From Pseudomonas sp. B21-056 (GTDB lineage Bacteria > Pseudomonadota > Gammaproteobacteria > Pseudomonadales > Pseudomonadaceae): a DNA stretch of 64,000 nucleotides. This document shows, piece after piece, positions 18,639 to 28,136 of the stretch (positions within the stretch are counted from its first letter, which is position 1; each line of letters starts with the position of its first letter). A model generated the notes under the pieces. That model ran no database searches and had not been told where the DNA came from. It saw only the letters and a list, made by a program, of their open reading frames with translations. The position numbers and the translations under genes are program-made. The stretch is taken from NCBI RefSeq assembly GCF_026016325.1, contig NZ_CP087203.1, forward strand, positions 1,984,001-2,048,000. The letters run 5' to 3'.

Positions 18639-20054
18639 TCAACGAATTTGTGGGCCGATGAACCGGCTCTTGGCTTCGACATGGACGCTGTCGTCATCGG
18701 CATCCTTGAGGATGAAGGTCACCTCGTTGGTGCTCGACGGCAGTTGATCCGGTGCGCTGGACAATTCCACCGGCTGGCTGAAGATATCGCCGGCCGCGAC
18801 CTTGATTTCCCGTCGGCCTTGCAGCTTCAGGTCAGGCAGGCCGGTGGCCTCCAGCACGTACGTATGATCGCGCTGGTCCTTGTTCATGATCTTCAGGCTG
18901 TAGACGTTCTCGATCCGGCCTTCGGCGTTTTCGCGGAACAGCACGCGGTCCTTGCTGACATCGAAACCCACCAGCGAACGCATGAAGAACGCCGTCACCA
19001 GCAGGCTGATCATCGCCAGCAGTACCAGGGCATAGCCGATCAGGCGCGGGCGCAGTTTATGGGTTTTCTGCCCAGACAGGTTGTGTTCGGTGGTGTAGCT
19101 GATCAGCCCGCGCGGGTAATCCATCTTGTCCATGATGTTGTCGCAGGCGTCGATGCAGGCGGCGCAGCCGATGCACTCGATCTGCAGGCCATCGCGGATG
19201 TCGATGCCGGTGGGGCAGACCTGGACGCACATGGTGCAATCGATGCAATCGCCGAGGCCCAGGGCCTTGTAGTCGATGCCTTTCTTGCGTGGGCCACGGC
19301 CTTCGCCGCGACGCGGGTCGTAGGACACGATCAGTGTGTCCTTGTCGAACATCACGCTCTGGAAGCGGGCATAAGGGCACATGTAGATGCACACCTGCTC
19401 GCGCAGCCAGCCGGCGTTGCCATAAGTGGCGAGGGTGAAGAAACCGACCCAGAAATACGACCAGCCATCGGCCTCGCCGGTGAAGAACTCGAACACCAGA
19501 TCGCGGATCGGCGTGAAGTAACCGACGAAGGTCATGCCGGTGACAAAACCGATCAGCAGCCAGAGGCTGTGCTTGGTGAGTTTGCGCAGGAACTTGTTGA
19601 CCCCCATGGGCGCCTTGTCCAGCTTGATGCGCTGGTTGCGGTCGCCTTCGGTGACTTTTTCGCACCACATGAAGATCCAGGTCCACACGCTTTGCGGGCA
19701 GGTATAGCCGCACCATACCCGTCCGGCATAGACCGTGATGAAGAACAGGCCGAAGGCGGCAATGATCAGCAGCCCGGACAACAGGATGAAGTCCTGGGGC
19801 CAGAAGGTTGCACCGAAAATAAAGAATTTGCGTTCCGGCAGGTTCCACCAGACGGCCTGGTGGCCGCCCCAGTTCAGCCAGACGGTGCCGAAATACAGCA
19901 GGAACAAAAAGGCTCCGCCGACCATCCGCAGATTGCGGAACAGACCGGTGAAGGCACGGGTGTAGATTTTTTCCCGAGAGGCGTACAGGTCGACGCTCTT
20001 GTTGGCGTCCTTGGCAGGCGGGGTAACGTCATGTACCGGAATCTGGTTGCTCAT
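18639..20054 (-). CDS. ccoG: cbb3 oxidase accessory ferredoxin CcoG (FixG/RdxA family)
   Basis: A 471-residue polytopic membrane protein. About five helices in the N-terminal half surround the CGYTCPQSVWT motif. A double 4Fe-4S cassette follows (CIDCTMCVQVCPTGIDI and CIGCAACIDACDNIMDKM), then a C-terminal Ig-like periplasmic domain (FixG_C). CcoG is reported to act as a copper reductase in the delivery of copper to cbb3 oxidase. The start MSNQIPVHDVTPP is chosen over a frame open for 55 codons upstream. It is the first gene of ccoGHIS, and an Anr-like box lies about 175 bp upstream. Confidence 0.95.
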   Translation of the reverse strand: MSNQIPVHDVTPPAKDANKSVDLYASREKIYTRAFTGLFRNLRMVGGAFLFLLYFGTVWLNWGGHQAVWWNLPERKFFIFGATFWPQDFILLSGLLIIAAFGLFFITVYAGRVWCGYTCPQSVWTWIFMWCEKVTEGDRNQRIKLDKAPMGVNKFLRKLTKHSLWLLIGFVTGMTFVGYFTPIRDLVFEFFTGEADGWSYFWVGFFTLATYGNAGWLREQVCIYMCPYARFQSVMFDKDTLIVSYDPRRGEGRGPRKKGIDYKALGLGDCIDCTMCVQVCPTGIDIRDGLQIECIGCAACIDACDNIMDKMDYPRGLISYTTEHNLSGQKTHKLRPRLIGYALVLLAMISLLVTAFFMRSLVGFDVSKDRVLFRENAEGRIENVYSLKIMNKDQRDHTYVLEATGLPDLKLQGRREIKVAAGDIFSQPVELSSAPDQLPSSTNEVTFILKDADDDSVHVEAKSRFIGPQIR

Positions 20055-20222
20055 CAAAATGCATCCCACGGCAGTGGAAAAGTGCCGGGGCCAGTGCGTG
20101 CCGACCACGGTCAGAAAGGGTGTTGCAATGGCGCAATGATACGCCTGTCGCTCTAGCTCAAGGGTGCGACCTTTGGTCGCGTTGGGGGCAGGGGCCGAAT
20201 GGTGTAGCGGATGTAACAAGTC

Positions 20223-20236
20223 ATGACCCAGATCAA
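20223..20236. promoter_or_regulatory. Anr-like box upstream of ccoG
   Basis: ATGACCCAGATCAA matches TTGAT-N4-ATCAA at eight of ten positions, with one perfect half-site. It lies between vapC and ccoG, about 175 bp upstream of the ccoG start, so it would need a leader of about 130 bases. Plausible but not certain. Confidence 0.5.
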
Positions 20237-20306
20237 TTGACTATAGACATTTCTCCAGCATCCCCTGTTCAGGTCGCAAGCAGGGTGGATCTGTGGCTAG
20301 GGATTA

Positions 20307-20717
20307 TCAATTCATCCAGGGGTTGAGCAATGCCACGCCGCTGCCTTGGAAATCGGCCACATTGCGCGTGACCACGGTCAAACCGTGAACCAATGCGGTG
20401 GCGGCGATCAGTGCATCGCATTCATTGCTGCGATCAGGAACATGCAGGTGGGCGCAGCGCAGCGCCACGGCGCGGTCGACTGCCAGGATCCTGCCGGCGA
20501 ATGCGGGCAGGACATGCTTATCCAGCCAGGTACGCAGGCGACTGCCCTGCGCCGGGTCCTTGCGTTCGAAACGCAACACACCGGTTTCCAGTTCCAGTAC
20601 GGTAATTGCCGAGACATAGAGGCTGGGGGCGGGCACGCTCCGGGCCCAGGCCTGGACGTTTTTATCGGCCTGGGGTTTGCGCAGTTCCGAGATGACATTG
20701 GTATCGAGTAGAAACAT
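20307..20717 (-). CDS. PIN-domain toxin, FitB/VapC type
   Basis: A 136-residue ribonuclease-type toxin. The acidic PIN residues are visible: D5 in FLLDTNVISEL, E in TVLELETGVL, D in SNECDALIAATA and D in TRNVADFQ. The N-terminal LLDTNVISE and the C-terminal VTRNVADFQGSGVALLNPW match the FitB-like subfamily. It would cleave RNA when free of its partner. The start overlaps the antitoxin stop as TGATG, so the two are translationally coupled. The pair lies between ccoNOQP-1 and ccoG, two gene sets that are adjacent in other pseudomonads as I recall. Confidence 0.9.
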   Translation of the reverse strand: MFLLDTNVISELRKPQADKNVQAWARSVPAPSLYVSAITVLELETGVLRFERKDPAQGSRLRTWLDKHVLPAFAGRILAVDRAVALRCAHLHVPDRSNECDALIAATALVHGLTVVTRNVADFQGSGVALLNPWMN

Positions 20718-20971
20718 CAGGACAGGTCCACCGGACGGGGAGTGATGACGGCACGCTCGGTGTCGAAATCGATATCCGGCGCATCGGGCATGACCAGCAA
20801 CTCGACGATGCTGGCGCTGACGCCAGTCAGTTTCTGGTACTCCTCAATGCTTAGCAGCACATGGGCCGGCTTGCCACGGTCAGTGATGATGACCGGCCCT
20901 TCACGGGTGGCTTTTTTGGCACCACTTGTGTCGTGATTGAATTCGCGACTGGAAAGGGTAGTGATGGACAT
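20717..20971 (-). CDS. Phd/YefM-family antitoxin
   Basis: An 84-residue partner of the downstream PIN toxin. The N-terminal DNA-binding Phd/YefM domain shows MSITTLSSREFNHD and GPVIITDRGKPAHVLLSIEEYQKL. The C-terminal 30 residues are acidic (MPDAPDIDFDTERAV), as expected for the toxin-neutralising part. The start MSITTL is preferred; the frame is open further upstream. Two direct copies of TTGAGCGG lie upstream and may be operator sites for autorepression. Confidence 0.9.
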   Translation of the reverse strand: MSITTLSSREFNHDTSGAKKATREGPVIITDRGKPAHVLLSIEEYQKLTGVSASIVELLVMPDAPDIDFDTERAVITPRPVDLS

Positions 20972-20984
20972 GATCGTGCCCTCA

Positions 20985-21020
20985 TTGAGCGGTGATGTAG
21001 GCACGTTACTACTTGAGCGG
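20985..21020. promoter_or_regulatory. Direct repeats upstream of the antitoxin gene
   Basis: TTGAGCGG occurs at 20985-20992 and 21013-21020, 28 bp apart, just upstream of the antitoxin start. Toxin-antitoxin operons are usually autorepressed through repeats at the promoter, so this is a candidate operator. No consensus is known for it. Confidence 0.35.
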
Positions 21021-21067
21021 AACCCTCGCAAGCTGAAGCCGCATCGTGCTGTCCCACAGGGCAAACA

Positions 21068-21106
21068 AAAAAGGCCCCGTCAATCTGCATTGACGGGGCC
21101 TTTAGT
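21068..21106 (-). terminator. Terminator after ccoNOQP-1
   Basis: A 14 bp perfect stem AAGGCCCCGTCAAT / ATTGACGGGGCCTT with loop CTGC is followed on the minus strand by a T-rich run (TTTTTTGTTT). It lies just downstream of the ccoP-1 stop and separates the oxidase operon from the toxin-antitoxin pair. Confidence 0.9.
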
Positions 21107-21122
21107 GTGTCAGGCGTAAGCC

Positions 21123-22106
21123 TTACTGGGCGTCAGCGGCCGGAGCCTTTTCGCCGTGGGACAGGCTGTAGACATAGGCGGCCAGCAGGTGGACCTTGTC
21201 GTTGCCTTGCAGGTCGGCCTGGGCCGGCATCTGGCCCTGGCGGCCGTAGCGGATGGTCTGCTGCAGTTGCGCGAAGCTCGAGCCGTAGATGAACGCGGCC
21301 GGGTGCGTCAGGTCGGGTGCGCCCATGGCTGGAGTCCCCTTGCCTGCCGGACCGTGGCAGGCCACGCAGTTGGCAGCGAAGAGTTTCTGGCCATTGGCCG
21401 GGTCGGCCTTGGCGCCTTCCGGCAGTTTGCGACCGTGCAGGCTGGTCACCAGGTAAGACGCCACGTCGGCGACACCTTGCTCGCCGACCACCGCAGCCCA
21501 GCCCGGCATCACCGCATGACGACCGCCCATGATGGTGGTCTTGATGGTTTCCGGCTCACCGCCCCAGCGCCAGTCGACGTCGGTCAGGTTGGGGAAGCCA
21601 TAGGCACCCTTGGCGTCGGAACCGTGGCAGACCGAGCAGTTGGAGGCGAACAGGCGGCCACCCATCTTCAAGGCTTGTGGATCCTTGGCCACTTCTTCGA
21701 TCGGCATGGAGGCGAACTTGGCGAAGATCGGGCCGAACTTGGCATCCGAACGGGCCATTTCCTTTTCCCACTCATGCACGCCGGTCCAGCCGGTCTGGCC
21801 GTTGGCGAAGGCGGTCTGCTTTTCGGTGTCCAGGTAGTTATAGCCTGGCAGCAGGCCTTTCCAGTTGCCCAGGCCAGGGTAGAGCGCCAGGTAGCCGAGG
21901 GCGAACACGATGGTGCCCACGAACAGCATGAACCACCATTTCGGCAGCGGGTTGTCGTATTCCTCGATCCCGTCGAAGGAATGGCCAACCGTCTCTTCGG
22001 TGGACTCGCTGCGCTGGCCCTTGCGGGTCGACAGCAGCAGCCAGGTCAGGGAGAAGATCGTTCCCAGGCTGAGGACTGTGACGTACAGACTCCAGAACGT
22101 TGTCAT
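21123..22106 (-). CDS. ccoP: cbb3 oxidase dihaem subunit CcoP, copy 1
   Basis: A 327-residue membrane-anchored dihaem cytochrome c. N-terminal helices ([41 protein letters not shown]) are followed by two cytochrome c domains with haem sites CSVCHG and CVACHG. It passes electrons from cytochrome bc1 to CcoO. Compared with the second copy it has an insertion of about 14 residues ([16 protein letters not shown] region). It overlaps ccoQ by 4 bp (ATGA) and is the last gene of the operon, followed by a strong terminator. Confidence 0.96.
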   Translation of the reverse strand: MTTFWSLYVTVLSLGTIFSLTWLLLSTRKGQRSESTEETVGHSFDGIEEYDNPLPKWWFMLFVGTIVFALGYLALYPGLGNWKGLLPGYNYLDTEKQTAFANGQTGWTGVHEWEKEMARSDAKFGPIFAKFASMPIEEVAKDPQALKMGGRLFASNCSVCHGSDAKGAYGFPNLTDVDWRWGGEPETIKTTIMGGRHAVMPGWAAVVGEQGVADVASYLVTSLHGRKLPEGAKADPANGQKLFAANCVACHGPAGKGTPAMGAPDLTHPAAFIYGSSFAQLQQTIRYGRQGQMPAQADLQGNDKVHLLAAYVYSLSHGEKAPAADAQ

Positions 22107-22288
22107 TCTTTGTTACTCCTAGAAGCTTGCTCGACGTGCTTGATGGCTTCGGGATCATCCGCGAACGGCAGCAAGGTCGCGTCGTCAAACTCCGACTTGC
22201 GCTTGGGGCTGAACACCCACAGGGCCAGGCCGATAAAAGCCACCATCACGACGACGGTGCCCAGGCCGCGAATCATCCCGATATCCAT
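22103..22288 (-). CDS. ccoQ: cbb3 oxidase small subunit CcoQ, copy 1
   Basis: A 61-residue, single-helix protein ([21 protein letters not shown]) with the typical short cytoplasmic tail [19 protein letters not shown]. CcoQ stabilises the oxidase complex. It lies 6 bp after ccoO and overlaps ccoP by 4 bp. Confidence 0.94.
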   Translation of the reverse strand: MDIGMIRGLGTVVVMVAFIGLALWVFSPKRKSEFDDATLLPFADDPEAIKHVEQASRSNKE

Positions 22289-22294
22289 TAAGAA

Positions 22295-22903
22295 TCACCG
22301 TTTGCTTTTGATGATGGTGCCCAGGCCTTGCAGATAGGCCACCAGCGCGTCCATTTCGGTCTTGCCCTTCACGGCATCCCTGGCACCGGCGATGTCTTCG
22401 TCGGTGTAAGGCACGCCCAGGGTGCGCAGGACTTCCATTTTTTTCGCGGTGTCTTTGCCGTCGAGCTTGTTTTCCACGAGGAACGGGTAGGCCGGCATTT
22501 TCGACTCGGGCACCACGTTGCGCGGGTTGTACAAGTGCGCACGGTGCCAGTCATCGGAGTAACGACCGCCAACGCGGGCCAGGTCCGGACCGGTACGCTT
22601 GGAACCCCACAGGAACGGGTGGTCCCAGACGCTTTCACCGGCGACCGAGTAGTGGCCGTAGCGTTCGGTCTCGGCGCGGAACGGACGGATCATCTGCGAG
22701 TGGCAGCCGACACAGCCGTTGGCGATGTAGATGTCGCGGCCTTCCAGTTCAAGGGCGGTACGTGGCTTCATGCCTTCGACCGGCTTGTTGGTCACGTCCT
22801 GGAAGAACAGCGGAACGATCTGGGTCAGGCCGCCGATGCTCACAGCGATGACCATGAAGAAGGCCAGCAGGCCGATATTCTTCTCTACTGCTTCGTGCTT
22901 CAT
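22295..22903 (-). CDS. ccoO: cbb3 oxidase monohaem subunit CcoO, copy 1
   Basis: A 202-residue cytochrome c subunit anchored by an N-terminal helix ([21 protein letters not shown]). The haem site is CVGCHSQ inside [18 protein letters not shown], and the periplasmic domain contains [16 protein letters not shown]. It hands electrons from CcoP to the catalytic subunit. Its ATG overlaps the ccoN stop as TGATG, indicating coupled translation. Confidence 0.96.
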   Translation of the reverse strand: MKHEAVEKNIGLLAFFMVIAVSIGGLTQIVPLFFQDVTNKPVEGMKPRTALELEGRDIYIANGCVGCHSQMIRPFRAETERYGHYSVAGESVWDHPFLWGSKRTGPDLARVGGRYSDDWHRAHLYNPRNVVPESKMPAYPFLVENKLDGKDTAKKMEVLRTLGVPYTDEDIAGARDAVKGKTEMDALVAYLQGLGTIIKSKR

Positions 22904-24345
22904 CAGTGAGCTCCAACTACGGCGATCTTGGCGGCGGCTTCAGCTTCAGCCGGGTCAGAAGCACGAACGGTGCGATACACGTTGTAGGCCATGAACAGCA
23001 TGCCGCTGGCGAAGAACGCGCCGCCCAGGGCACGGACGATGTAGCCAGGGTGGCTGGCTTGCAGCGCTTCGACGAACGAGTAGGTCAGGGTGCCGTCGTC
23101 GTTGATCGCACGCCACATCAGGCCCTGGGTGATGCCGTTGACCCACATCGAGGCGATGTAGAGCACGGTACCGATGGTCGCGAGCCAGAAGTGCGCGTTG
23201 ATCAGCGGCGTGCTGTGCATCTGCGCACGACCGAACAGTTTCGGGATCATGTGGTAGATGGCGCCGATGGAAATCATCGCGACCCAGCCGAGCGCGCCGG
23301 CGTGGACGTGGCCGATGGTCCAGTCGGTGTAGTGGCTCAGGGAGTTGACGGTCTTGATGGCCATCATCGGGCCTTCGAAGGTCGACATGCCGTAGAACGC
23401 CAGGGACACCACCAAAAAGCGCAGGATCGGGTCGGTGCGCAGCTTATGCCAGGCGCCCGACAGGGTCATCATGCCGTTGATCATGCCGCCCCAGCTTGGC
23501 GCCAGCAGGATGATCGACATCGCCATGCCCAGGGACTGCGCCCAGTCCGGCAGTGCGGTGTAGTGCAGGTGGTGGGGACCGGCCCAGATGTACAGGGTGA
23601 TCAGCGCCCAGAAGTGGACGATGGACAGGCGATAGGAGTAGATCGGACGCTCGGCCTGTTTCGGCACGAAGTAGTACATCATCCCCAGGAAGCCGGTGGT
23701 CAGGAAGAAGCCCACGGCGTTGTGGCCGTACCACCACTGGATCATCGCGTCGGTCGCGCCCGAGTAGGCCGAGTACGACTTGAACAGGCTGACCGGCAAC
23801 GACATGTGGTTGACGATGTGCAGCATGGCCGTCACGACGATGAAGGCACCGTAGAACCAGTTACCGACATAGATGTGCTTGGTCTTGCGCTTGACGATGG
23901 TGCCGAAGAACACCAGGCCGTAGGTCACCCAGACGATGGCCAGCAGAATAGCCAGGGGCCATTCCAGTTCCGCGTATTCCTTGGTGGTGGTCAAACCCAT
24001 GGGCAAGGTCACGATCGCGCCGACGATGACCGCTTGCCAACCCCAGAAGGTGAAGGCCGCAAGGCTGTCGGAGATCAGTCGCGTCTGGCAGGTTCGCTGC
24101 ACGACGTAGTAGGAAGTGGCAAACAATGCACAACCACCGAAGGCGAAGATCACCAGGTTGGTGTGCAGCGGGCGCAGGCGTCCAAACGTCGTCCATGGCA
24201 GATCGAAGTTCAACTCCGGCCAGACCAGTTGCGAGGCGATGAAGACACCGAGCCCCATGCCAAGGATCCCCCAGACCACCGTCATGATGGCGAACTGGCG
24301 GACTACCTTATAGTTATAAGCAGTCGGACTGATTGCTGTGCTCAT
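22903..24345 (-). CDS. ccoN: cbb3 oxidase catalytic subunit CcoN, copy 1
   Basis: A 480-residue, twelve-helix haem-copper oxidase subunit that reduces oxygen to water with high affinity. The histidine ligands of haem b and the haem b3-CuB centre are recognisable in [46 protein letters not shown] and [16 protein letters not shown]. The first gene of ccoNOQP-1. A weak Anr-like site lies about 90 bp upstream. The sequence is very close to copy 2 (26617-28041), consistent with an ancient tandem duplication. Confidence 0.97.
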   Translation of the reverse strand: MSTAISPTAYNYKVVRQFAIMTVVWGILGMGLGVFIASQLVWPELNFDLPWTTFGRLRPLHTNLVIFAFGGCALFATSYYVVQRTCQTRLISDSLAAFTFWGWQAVIVGAIVTLPMGLTTTKEYAELEWPLAILLAIVWVTYGLVFFGTIVKRKTKHIYVGNWFYGAFIVVTAMLHIVNHMSLPVSLFKSYSAYSGATDAMIQWWYGHNAVGFFLTTGFLGMMYYFVPKQAERPIYSYRLSIVHFWALITLYIWAGPHHLHYTALPDWAQSLGMAMSIILLAPSWGGMINGMMTLSGAWHKLRTDPILRFLVVSLAFYGMSTFEGPMMAIKTVNSLSHYTDWTIGHVHAGALGWVAMISIGAIYHMIPKLFGRAQMHSTPLINAHFWLATIGTVLYIASMWVNGITQGLMWRAINDDGTLTYSFVEALQASHPGYIVRALGGAFFASGMLFMAYNVYRTVRASDPAEAEAAAKIAVVGAH

Positions 24346-24835
24346 TCTAAGGTTCCACGGTTTGGGTGTTTTATTAGGATAAAAATCGGCCGCAAGTATG
24401 GAGAAAGCGGGGGGTCATTGCAACGCGCCATGACCTGGGTCAATGCTTTCAAAAGCTGATTCTGCGGCCTTTCCATGCGCCGCGTAAGGACAAAATGGGC
24501 CCTCGACAAATTGTTGCGCCGAAGGAAAAAGGCGAGGGGGTCGGGTCGGTTGTAACGGGGTGTGTTCAAACACGGCGTTCGGGTGATACCGGGCCGTTGT
24601 CGCCACAGCCGGTATCTGCCTGTCTTTACGGCGTTTTTGTCGAACGATTGTCGAACACATCGGGTCGGGTCGACCTGAAACCGGCAGTCGCCAGTACACG
24701 CAGAGGCAAGCTTAGACCCGATTCCGGGGAACCGAAAGAAAGACCTGGGGAGGGTGCGACAAATAGAAGCAGCTACGAGTTTCGAGCTGCAAGCTGCAAG
24801 TAGGTACTCGTCGCTTGCAGCGCTTGCTTTTGCCT
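24346..24835. other. Gap between the two cco operons
   Basis: These 490 bp hold the leader of ccoNOQP-1. A weak Anr-like site (ATGACCTGGGTCAA) lies at 24430-24443. Near the ccoP-2 stop (24770-24835) is a run of short inverted and direct repeats built on GCTGCAAGC and CTTGCAGC that may stop ccoNOQP-2 transcription. The open frames here resemble no protein I know, so I call no gene. Confidence 0.55.
24430..24443. promoter_or_regulatory. Weak Anr-like site upstream of ccoN copy 1
   Basis: ATGACCTGGGTCAA (reverse TTGACCCAGGTCAT) keeps seven or eight of ten consensus positions of TTGAT-N4-ATCAA. It is centred about 91 bp upstream of the ccoN-1 start. Copy 1 of the oxidase is expressed more constitutively than copy 2 in P. 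aeruginosa, which fits a weaker site, but this may be chance. Confidence 0.35.
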
Positions 24836-25792
24836 TTACTTGACGCTTGAAGCTTGCGGCTCGCCGTCAAACTGCTCTTTCCCCTTCGAGAGGCTGTAGA
24901 CGTAAGCCGCGAGCAGTTGCACCTTATCGTTGCCGAGCAGTTCGCTCTGCGCCGGCATCTGGCCCTGGCGGCCATGGCGGATGGTCTGTTGCAACTGCGC
25001 CAGGCTGGTGCCGTAGATGAAGCCGGCCGGTTGCGTCAGGTTCGGCGCGCCCATGGCTTCGGTGCCTTGGCCGTTGGCGCCGTGGCAAGCGGCGCAGGTG
25101 GTGCTGAACGCCTGCTGGCCGGCTTGCAGGTCGGCACCGTGGTCGGCCGGCAGGGGCAGGCCGGCCAGTTCATGGCGTACATACGCCGCCACGTTCTTCA
25201 CCCCGGCATCTCCCAGCATTTCACCCCAGGCCGGCATCGCCGCCATGCGACCGCCCATGATGGTGGTCTTGATGGTGTCGGCCGCGCCGCCCCAGCGCCA
25301 GTTGGTGTCGACCAGGTTCGGGAAGCCGAAGGCGCCCTTGGCGTCCGAGCCGTGGCAGACCGAGCAGTTGGAGGCGAACAGGCGGCCACCCATTTTCAAG
25401 GCCTGCGGGTCCTTGGCGACTTCTTCTACGGGCATCGCCGCGAATTTGGCGAAGATCGGTCCGAACCTGGCGTCGGCCCTGGCCATCTCCTTTTCCCATT
25501 CATGGACGCCGGTCCAGCCATTGTCGTAGCCGGGCAGGATGCCTTTCCAATTACCCAGGCCCGGGTACAGCACCAGGTAGCCGACGGAAAATACCAGGGT
25601 GCCGGCGAACAGCAGGAACCACCATTGCGGCAGCGGGTTGTCGTATTCCTCGATGCCGTCGAAGCTGTGGCCCATGGTCTGGTCGACGCTGCCCTTGGTC
25701 TCGCCCTTGCGGGTGCCGATCAACAGCCAGGTCAGGCCGATCAGGCTGCCGAGGGTCAGTACGCAGATCCACGTACTCCAGAAGGTGGTCAT
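24836..25792 (-). CDS. ccoP: cbb3 oxidase dihaem subunit CcoP, copy 2
   Basis: A 318-residue second copy of the dihaem subunit. Membrane helices [21 protein letters not shown] and [20 protein letters not shown] lead into two haem domains with CSVCHG and CAACHG. It lacks the insertion of about 14 residues present between the anchor and first haem domain of copy 1 (GYDNGWTG here). It is the last gene of ccoNOQP-2 and overlaps ccoQ-2 by 4 bp. Confidence 0.96.
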   Translation of the reverse strand: MTTFWSTWICVLTLGSLIGLTWLLIGTRKGETKGSVDQTMGHSFDGIEEYDNPLPQWWFLLFAGTLVFSVGYLVLYPGLGNWKGILPGYDNGWTGVHEWEKEMARADARFGPIFAKFAAMPVEEVAKDPQALKMGGRLFASNCSVCHGSDAKGAFGFPNLVDTNWRWGGAADTIKTTIMGGRMAAMPAWGEMLGDAGVKNVAAYVRHELAGLPLPADHGADLQAGQQAFSTTCAACHGANGQGTEAMGAPNLTQPAGFIYGTSLAQLQQTIRHGRQGQMPAQSELLGNDKVQLLAAYVYSLSKGKEQFDGEPQASSVK

Positions 25793-25992
25793 GGCCGGGT
25801 ACTCCTTGTTGCAGGGTCTTGGGGATGGACGATGTCGGCGGGTGGTTCGTCGGCGAACGGCAGCAGGCGCGCCTGGGCGAATTCCGGGCCGCGCTTGCTG
25901 CTGAACACCCAGAGGATCAGGCCGATGAAGGCTACGAACACCACGACCGTGCCCAGGCCGCGGATCATTCCAGTGCTCATCTCAAAAAACAT
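25789..25992 (-). CDS. ccoQ: cbb3 oxidase small subunit CcoQ, copy 2
   Basis: A 67-residue single-helix protein ([22 protein letters not shown], with tail [19 protein letters not shown]). The start at [12 protein letters not shown] lies 5 bp after ccoO-2; ATG 25980 is an alternative giving a length close to copy 1. Its tail beyond PFADE differs completely from copy 1, ending DPATRSTRP, so the C-terminus has drifted or been replaced. Confidence 0.9.
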   Translation of the reverse strand: MFFEMSTGMIRGLGTVVVFVAFIGLILWVFSSKRGPEFAQARLLPFADEPPADIVHPQDPATRSTRP

Positions 25993-25997
25993 GGGGC

Positions 25998-26606
25998 TCA
26001 CCTCTTGCTCTTGATGGCAGTGCCGAGCACTTGCAGGTAGGCCACCAGGGCGTCCATTTCGGTCTTGCCCTTGAGCGAGGCCACGCTGCCGGCAATGTCG
26101 TCGTCGCTGTACGGCACGCCGAGGGTGCGCATGGCGCGTAGCTTGGCCTCGGTGTGGCGGCTGTCCACCGCCTGGGTCACCAGCCATGGATAGGCCGGCA
26201 TCTTCGACTCGGGCACCACGTTGCGCGGGTTGTACAGGTGCGCACGGTGCCAGTCATCGGAGTAGCGTGCGCCGACCCGGGCCAGGTCCGGCCCGGTGCG
26301 CTTGGAGCCCCACAGGAACGGGTGGTCCCAGACGCTTTCGCCGGCCACCGAGTAGTGGCCATAGCGCTCGGTCTCGGCGCGGAACGGGCGGATCATCTGC
26401 GAATGGCAGCCGACGCAACCTTCGCGGATGTAGATGTCGCGGCCTTCCAGTTGCAGGGCGGTGTAGGGCTTCATGCCGTCCACCGGCTTGTTGGTCACGT
26501 CCTGGAAGAACAACGGCACGATCTGGGTCAGACCGCCGATGCTCACGGCCAGGACCATCAGCAGCATCAGCAGGCCGACGTTTTTTTCGATTGCTTCGTG
26601 TTTCAT
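25998..26606 (-). CDS. ccoO: cbb3 oxidase monohaem subunit CcoO, copy 2
   Basis: A 202-residue cytochrome c subunit, closely related to copy 1, with haem site CVGCHSQ in [18 protein letters not shown]. The start [13 protein letters not shown] follows GGAG; the frame is open ten codons further. It lies 10 bp downstream of ccoN-2. Confidence 0.96.
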   Translation of the reverse strand: MKHEAIEKNVGLLMLLMVLAVSIGGLTQIVPLFFQDVTNKPVDGMKPYTALQLEGRDIYIREGCVGCHSQMIRPFRAETERYGHYSVAGESVWDHPFLWGSKRTGPDLARVGARYSDDWHRAHLYNPRNVVPESKMPAYPWLVTQAVDSRHTEAKLRAMRTLGVPYSDDDIAGSVASLKGKTEMDALVAYLQVLGTAIKSKR

Positions 26607-26616
26607 GGCGGACTCC

Positions 26617-28041
26617 TCAAGCCATCTGCGCGGCAACGGCGGCTTCGGCAGGCTGATAGGCCCGCACGGTGCGCCAGGTGTTGTAGGCCATCAGCAGCAT
26701 GCCGCTGAGAAAGACCGCCCCGCCCACCAACCGCACGATGAAGCCGGGATGGCTGGCCACCAGGGTTTCGACGAAGGAGTAAGTGAGCGTGCCGTCCTCG
26801 TTCACCGCACGCCACATCAGGCCCTGGGCGATGCCGTTGACCCACATCGAGGCGATGTAGAGCACGGTGCCGATGGTCGCGAGCCAGAAGTGCGCGTTGA
26901 TCAGGCCGATGCTGTGCATCTGCGGCCGGTCGAAGACTTTCGGGATCATGTGATACAACGCGCCGATGGAAATCATCGCCACCCAGCCGAGGGCGCCGGC
27001 GTGGACGTGGCCGATGGTCCAGTCGGTGTAGTGGGAGAGGGCGTTGACGGTCTTGATCGCCATCATCGGACCTTCGAAGGTCGACATGCCGTAGAACGCC
27101 AGGGACACCACCAGAAAGCGCAGGATCGGATCGCTGCGCAATTTATGCCAGGCGCCCGAGAGGGTCATCATGCCGTTGATCATGCCGCCCCAACTGGGTG
27201 CCAGCAGGATCAGCGACATCACCATGCCCAGCGATTGCGCCCAGTCGGGCAGCGCGGTGTAGTGCAGGTGGTGGGGGCCGGCCCAGATGTACAGGGTGAT
27301 CAGCGCCCAGAAGTGCACGATGGACAAGCGATAGGAATACACCGGGCGCTCGGCCTGTTTCGGCACGAAGTAATACATCATCCCCAGGAAACCGGCGGTA
27401 AGGAAAAAGCCCACGGCATTGTGGCCGTACCACCACTGCACCATCGCGTCCGTGGCCCCGGCGTACACCGAGTAGGACTTGGTGAAACTCACCGGCAATT
27501 CCAGGTTGTTGACGATGTGCAGGATCGCCACGGTCAGGATGAAGCCGCCGAAGAACCAGTTACCCACGTAGATGTGCTTGGTGTTGCGCTTGGCCACGGT
27601 ACCGAAGAACACGATGGCGTAGGCGACCCAGACGATGGTGATCAGGATGTCGATCGGCCATTCCAGCTCGGCGTACTCCTTGGAACTGGTGTAGCCCAGC
27701 GGCAGGCTGATGGCCGCCAGCAGGATCACCAGTTGCCAGCCCCAGAAGCAGAACGCAGCGATTTTCGGTGCAAACAGCTGGGTCTGGCAGGTGCGCTGCA
27801 CCGAATAGAACGAGCTGGCGAACAGGGCGCAGCCACCGAAGGCGAAAATCACCGCGTTGGTGTGCAGCGGGCGCAGGCGGCCGAAGCTGGTCCAGGGCAA
27901 ATCGAAGTTGAGCTGCGGCCAGACCAATTGAGCCGCGAGAAAAACCCCGAGCCCCATGCCGACGATGCCCCACACCACCGTCATAATGGCGAATTGGCGG
28001 ACCACCTTGTAGTTGTAGGCGGTACTGATAGAAGTGTTCAT
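26617..28041 (-). CDS. ccoN: cbb3 oxidase catalytic subunit CcoN, copy 2
   Basis: A 474-residue catalytic subunit with the same histidine motifs as copy 1 ([58 protein letters not shown]). The start [14 protein letters not shown] is chosen by alignment with copy 1; the frame is open for 47 codons upstream. The first gene of ccoNOQP-2. A near-perfect Anr box lies about 127 bp upstream, inside the divergent hydrolase gene, so this is probably the oxygen-regulated copy, as in P. aeruginosa. Confidence 0.97.
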   Translation of the reverse strand: MNTSISTAYNYKVVRQFAIMTVVWGIVGMGLGVFLAAQLVWPQLNFDLPWTSFGRLRPLHTNAVIFAFGGCALFASSFYSVQRTCQTQLFAPKIAAFCFWGWQLVILLAAISLPLGYTSSKEYAELEWPIDILITIVWVAYAIVFFGTVAKRNTKHIYVGNWFFGGFILTVAILHIVNNLELPVSFTKSYSVYAGATDAMVQWWYGHNAVGFFLTAGFLGMMYYFVPKQAERPVYSYRLSIVHFWALITLYIWAGPHHLHYTALPDWAQSLGMVMSLILLAPSWGGMINGMMTLSGAWHKLRSDPILRFLVVSLAFYGMSTFEGPMMAIKTVNALSHYTDWTIGHVHAGALGWVAMISIGALYHMIPKVFDRPQMHSIGLINAHFWLATIGTVLYIASMWVNGIAQGLMWRAVNEDGTLTYSFVETLVASHPGFIVRLVGGAVFLSGMLLMAYNTWRTVRAYQPAEAAVAAQMA

Positions 28042-28136
28042 GGTTCCCCATCCACGGTTCAGCCGAAGAGCGCGCCTGCGCAAGGCAGCGCGGCATCTTC
28101 GCCTGGAGTTATAGGCAGACTGAAAGCGAGGCAAGC

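Noticed and set aside
15088..18747. A 1219-codon open frame on the plus strand
   Set aside because: It lies wholly antisense to ccoS, ccoI, ccoH and part of ccoG, whose proteins are unmistakable. High GC content leaves long open antisense frames; the translation is low-complexity (Q/G/R/H-rich) with no domain.
24415..24803. Open frames between the two cco operons
   Set aside because: Short, on both strands, with no similarity and no good translation start.
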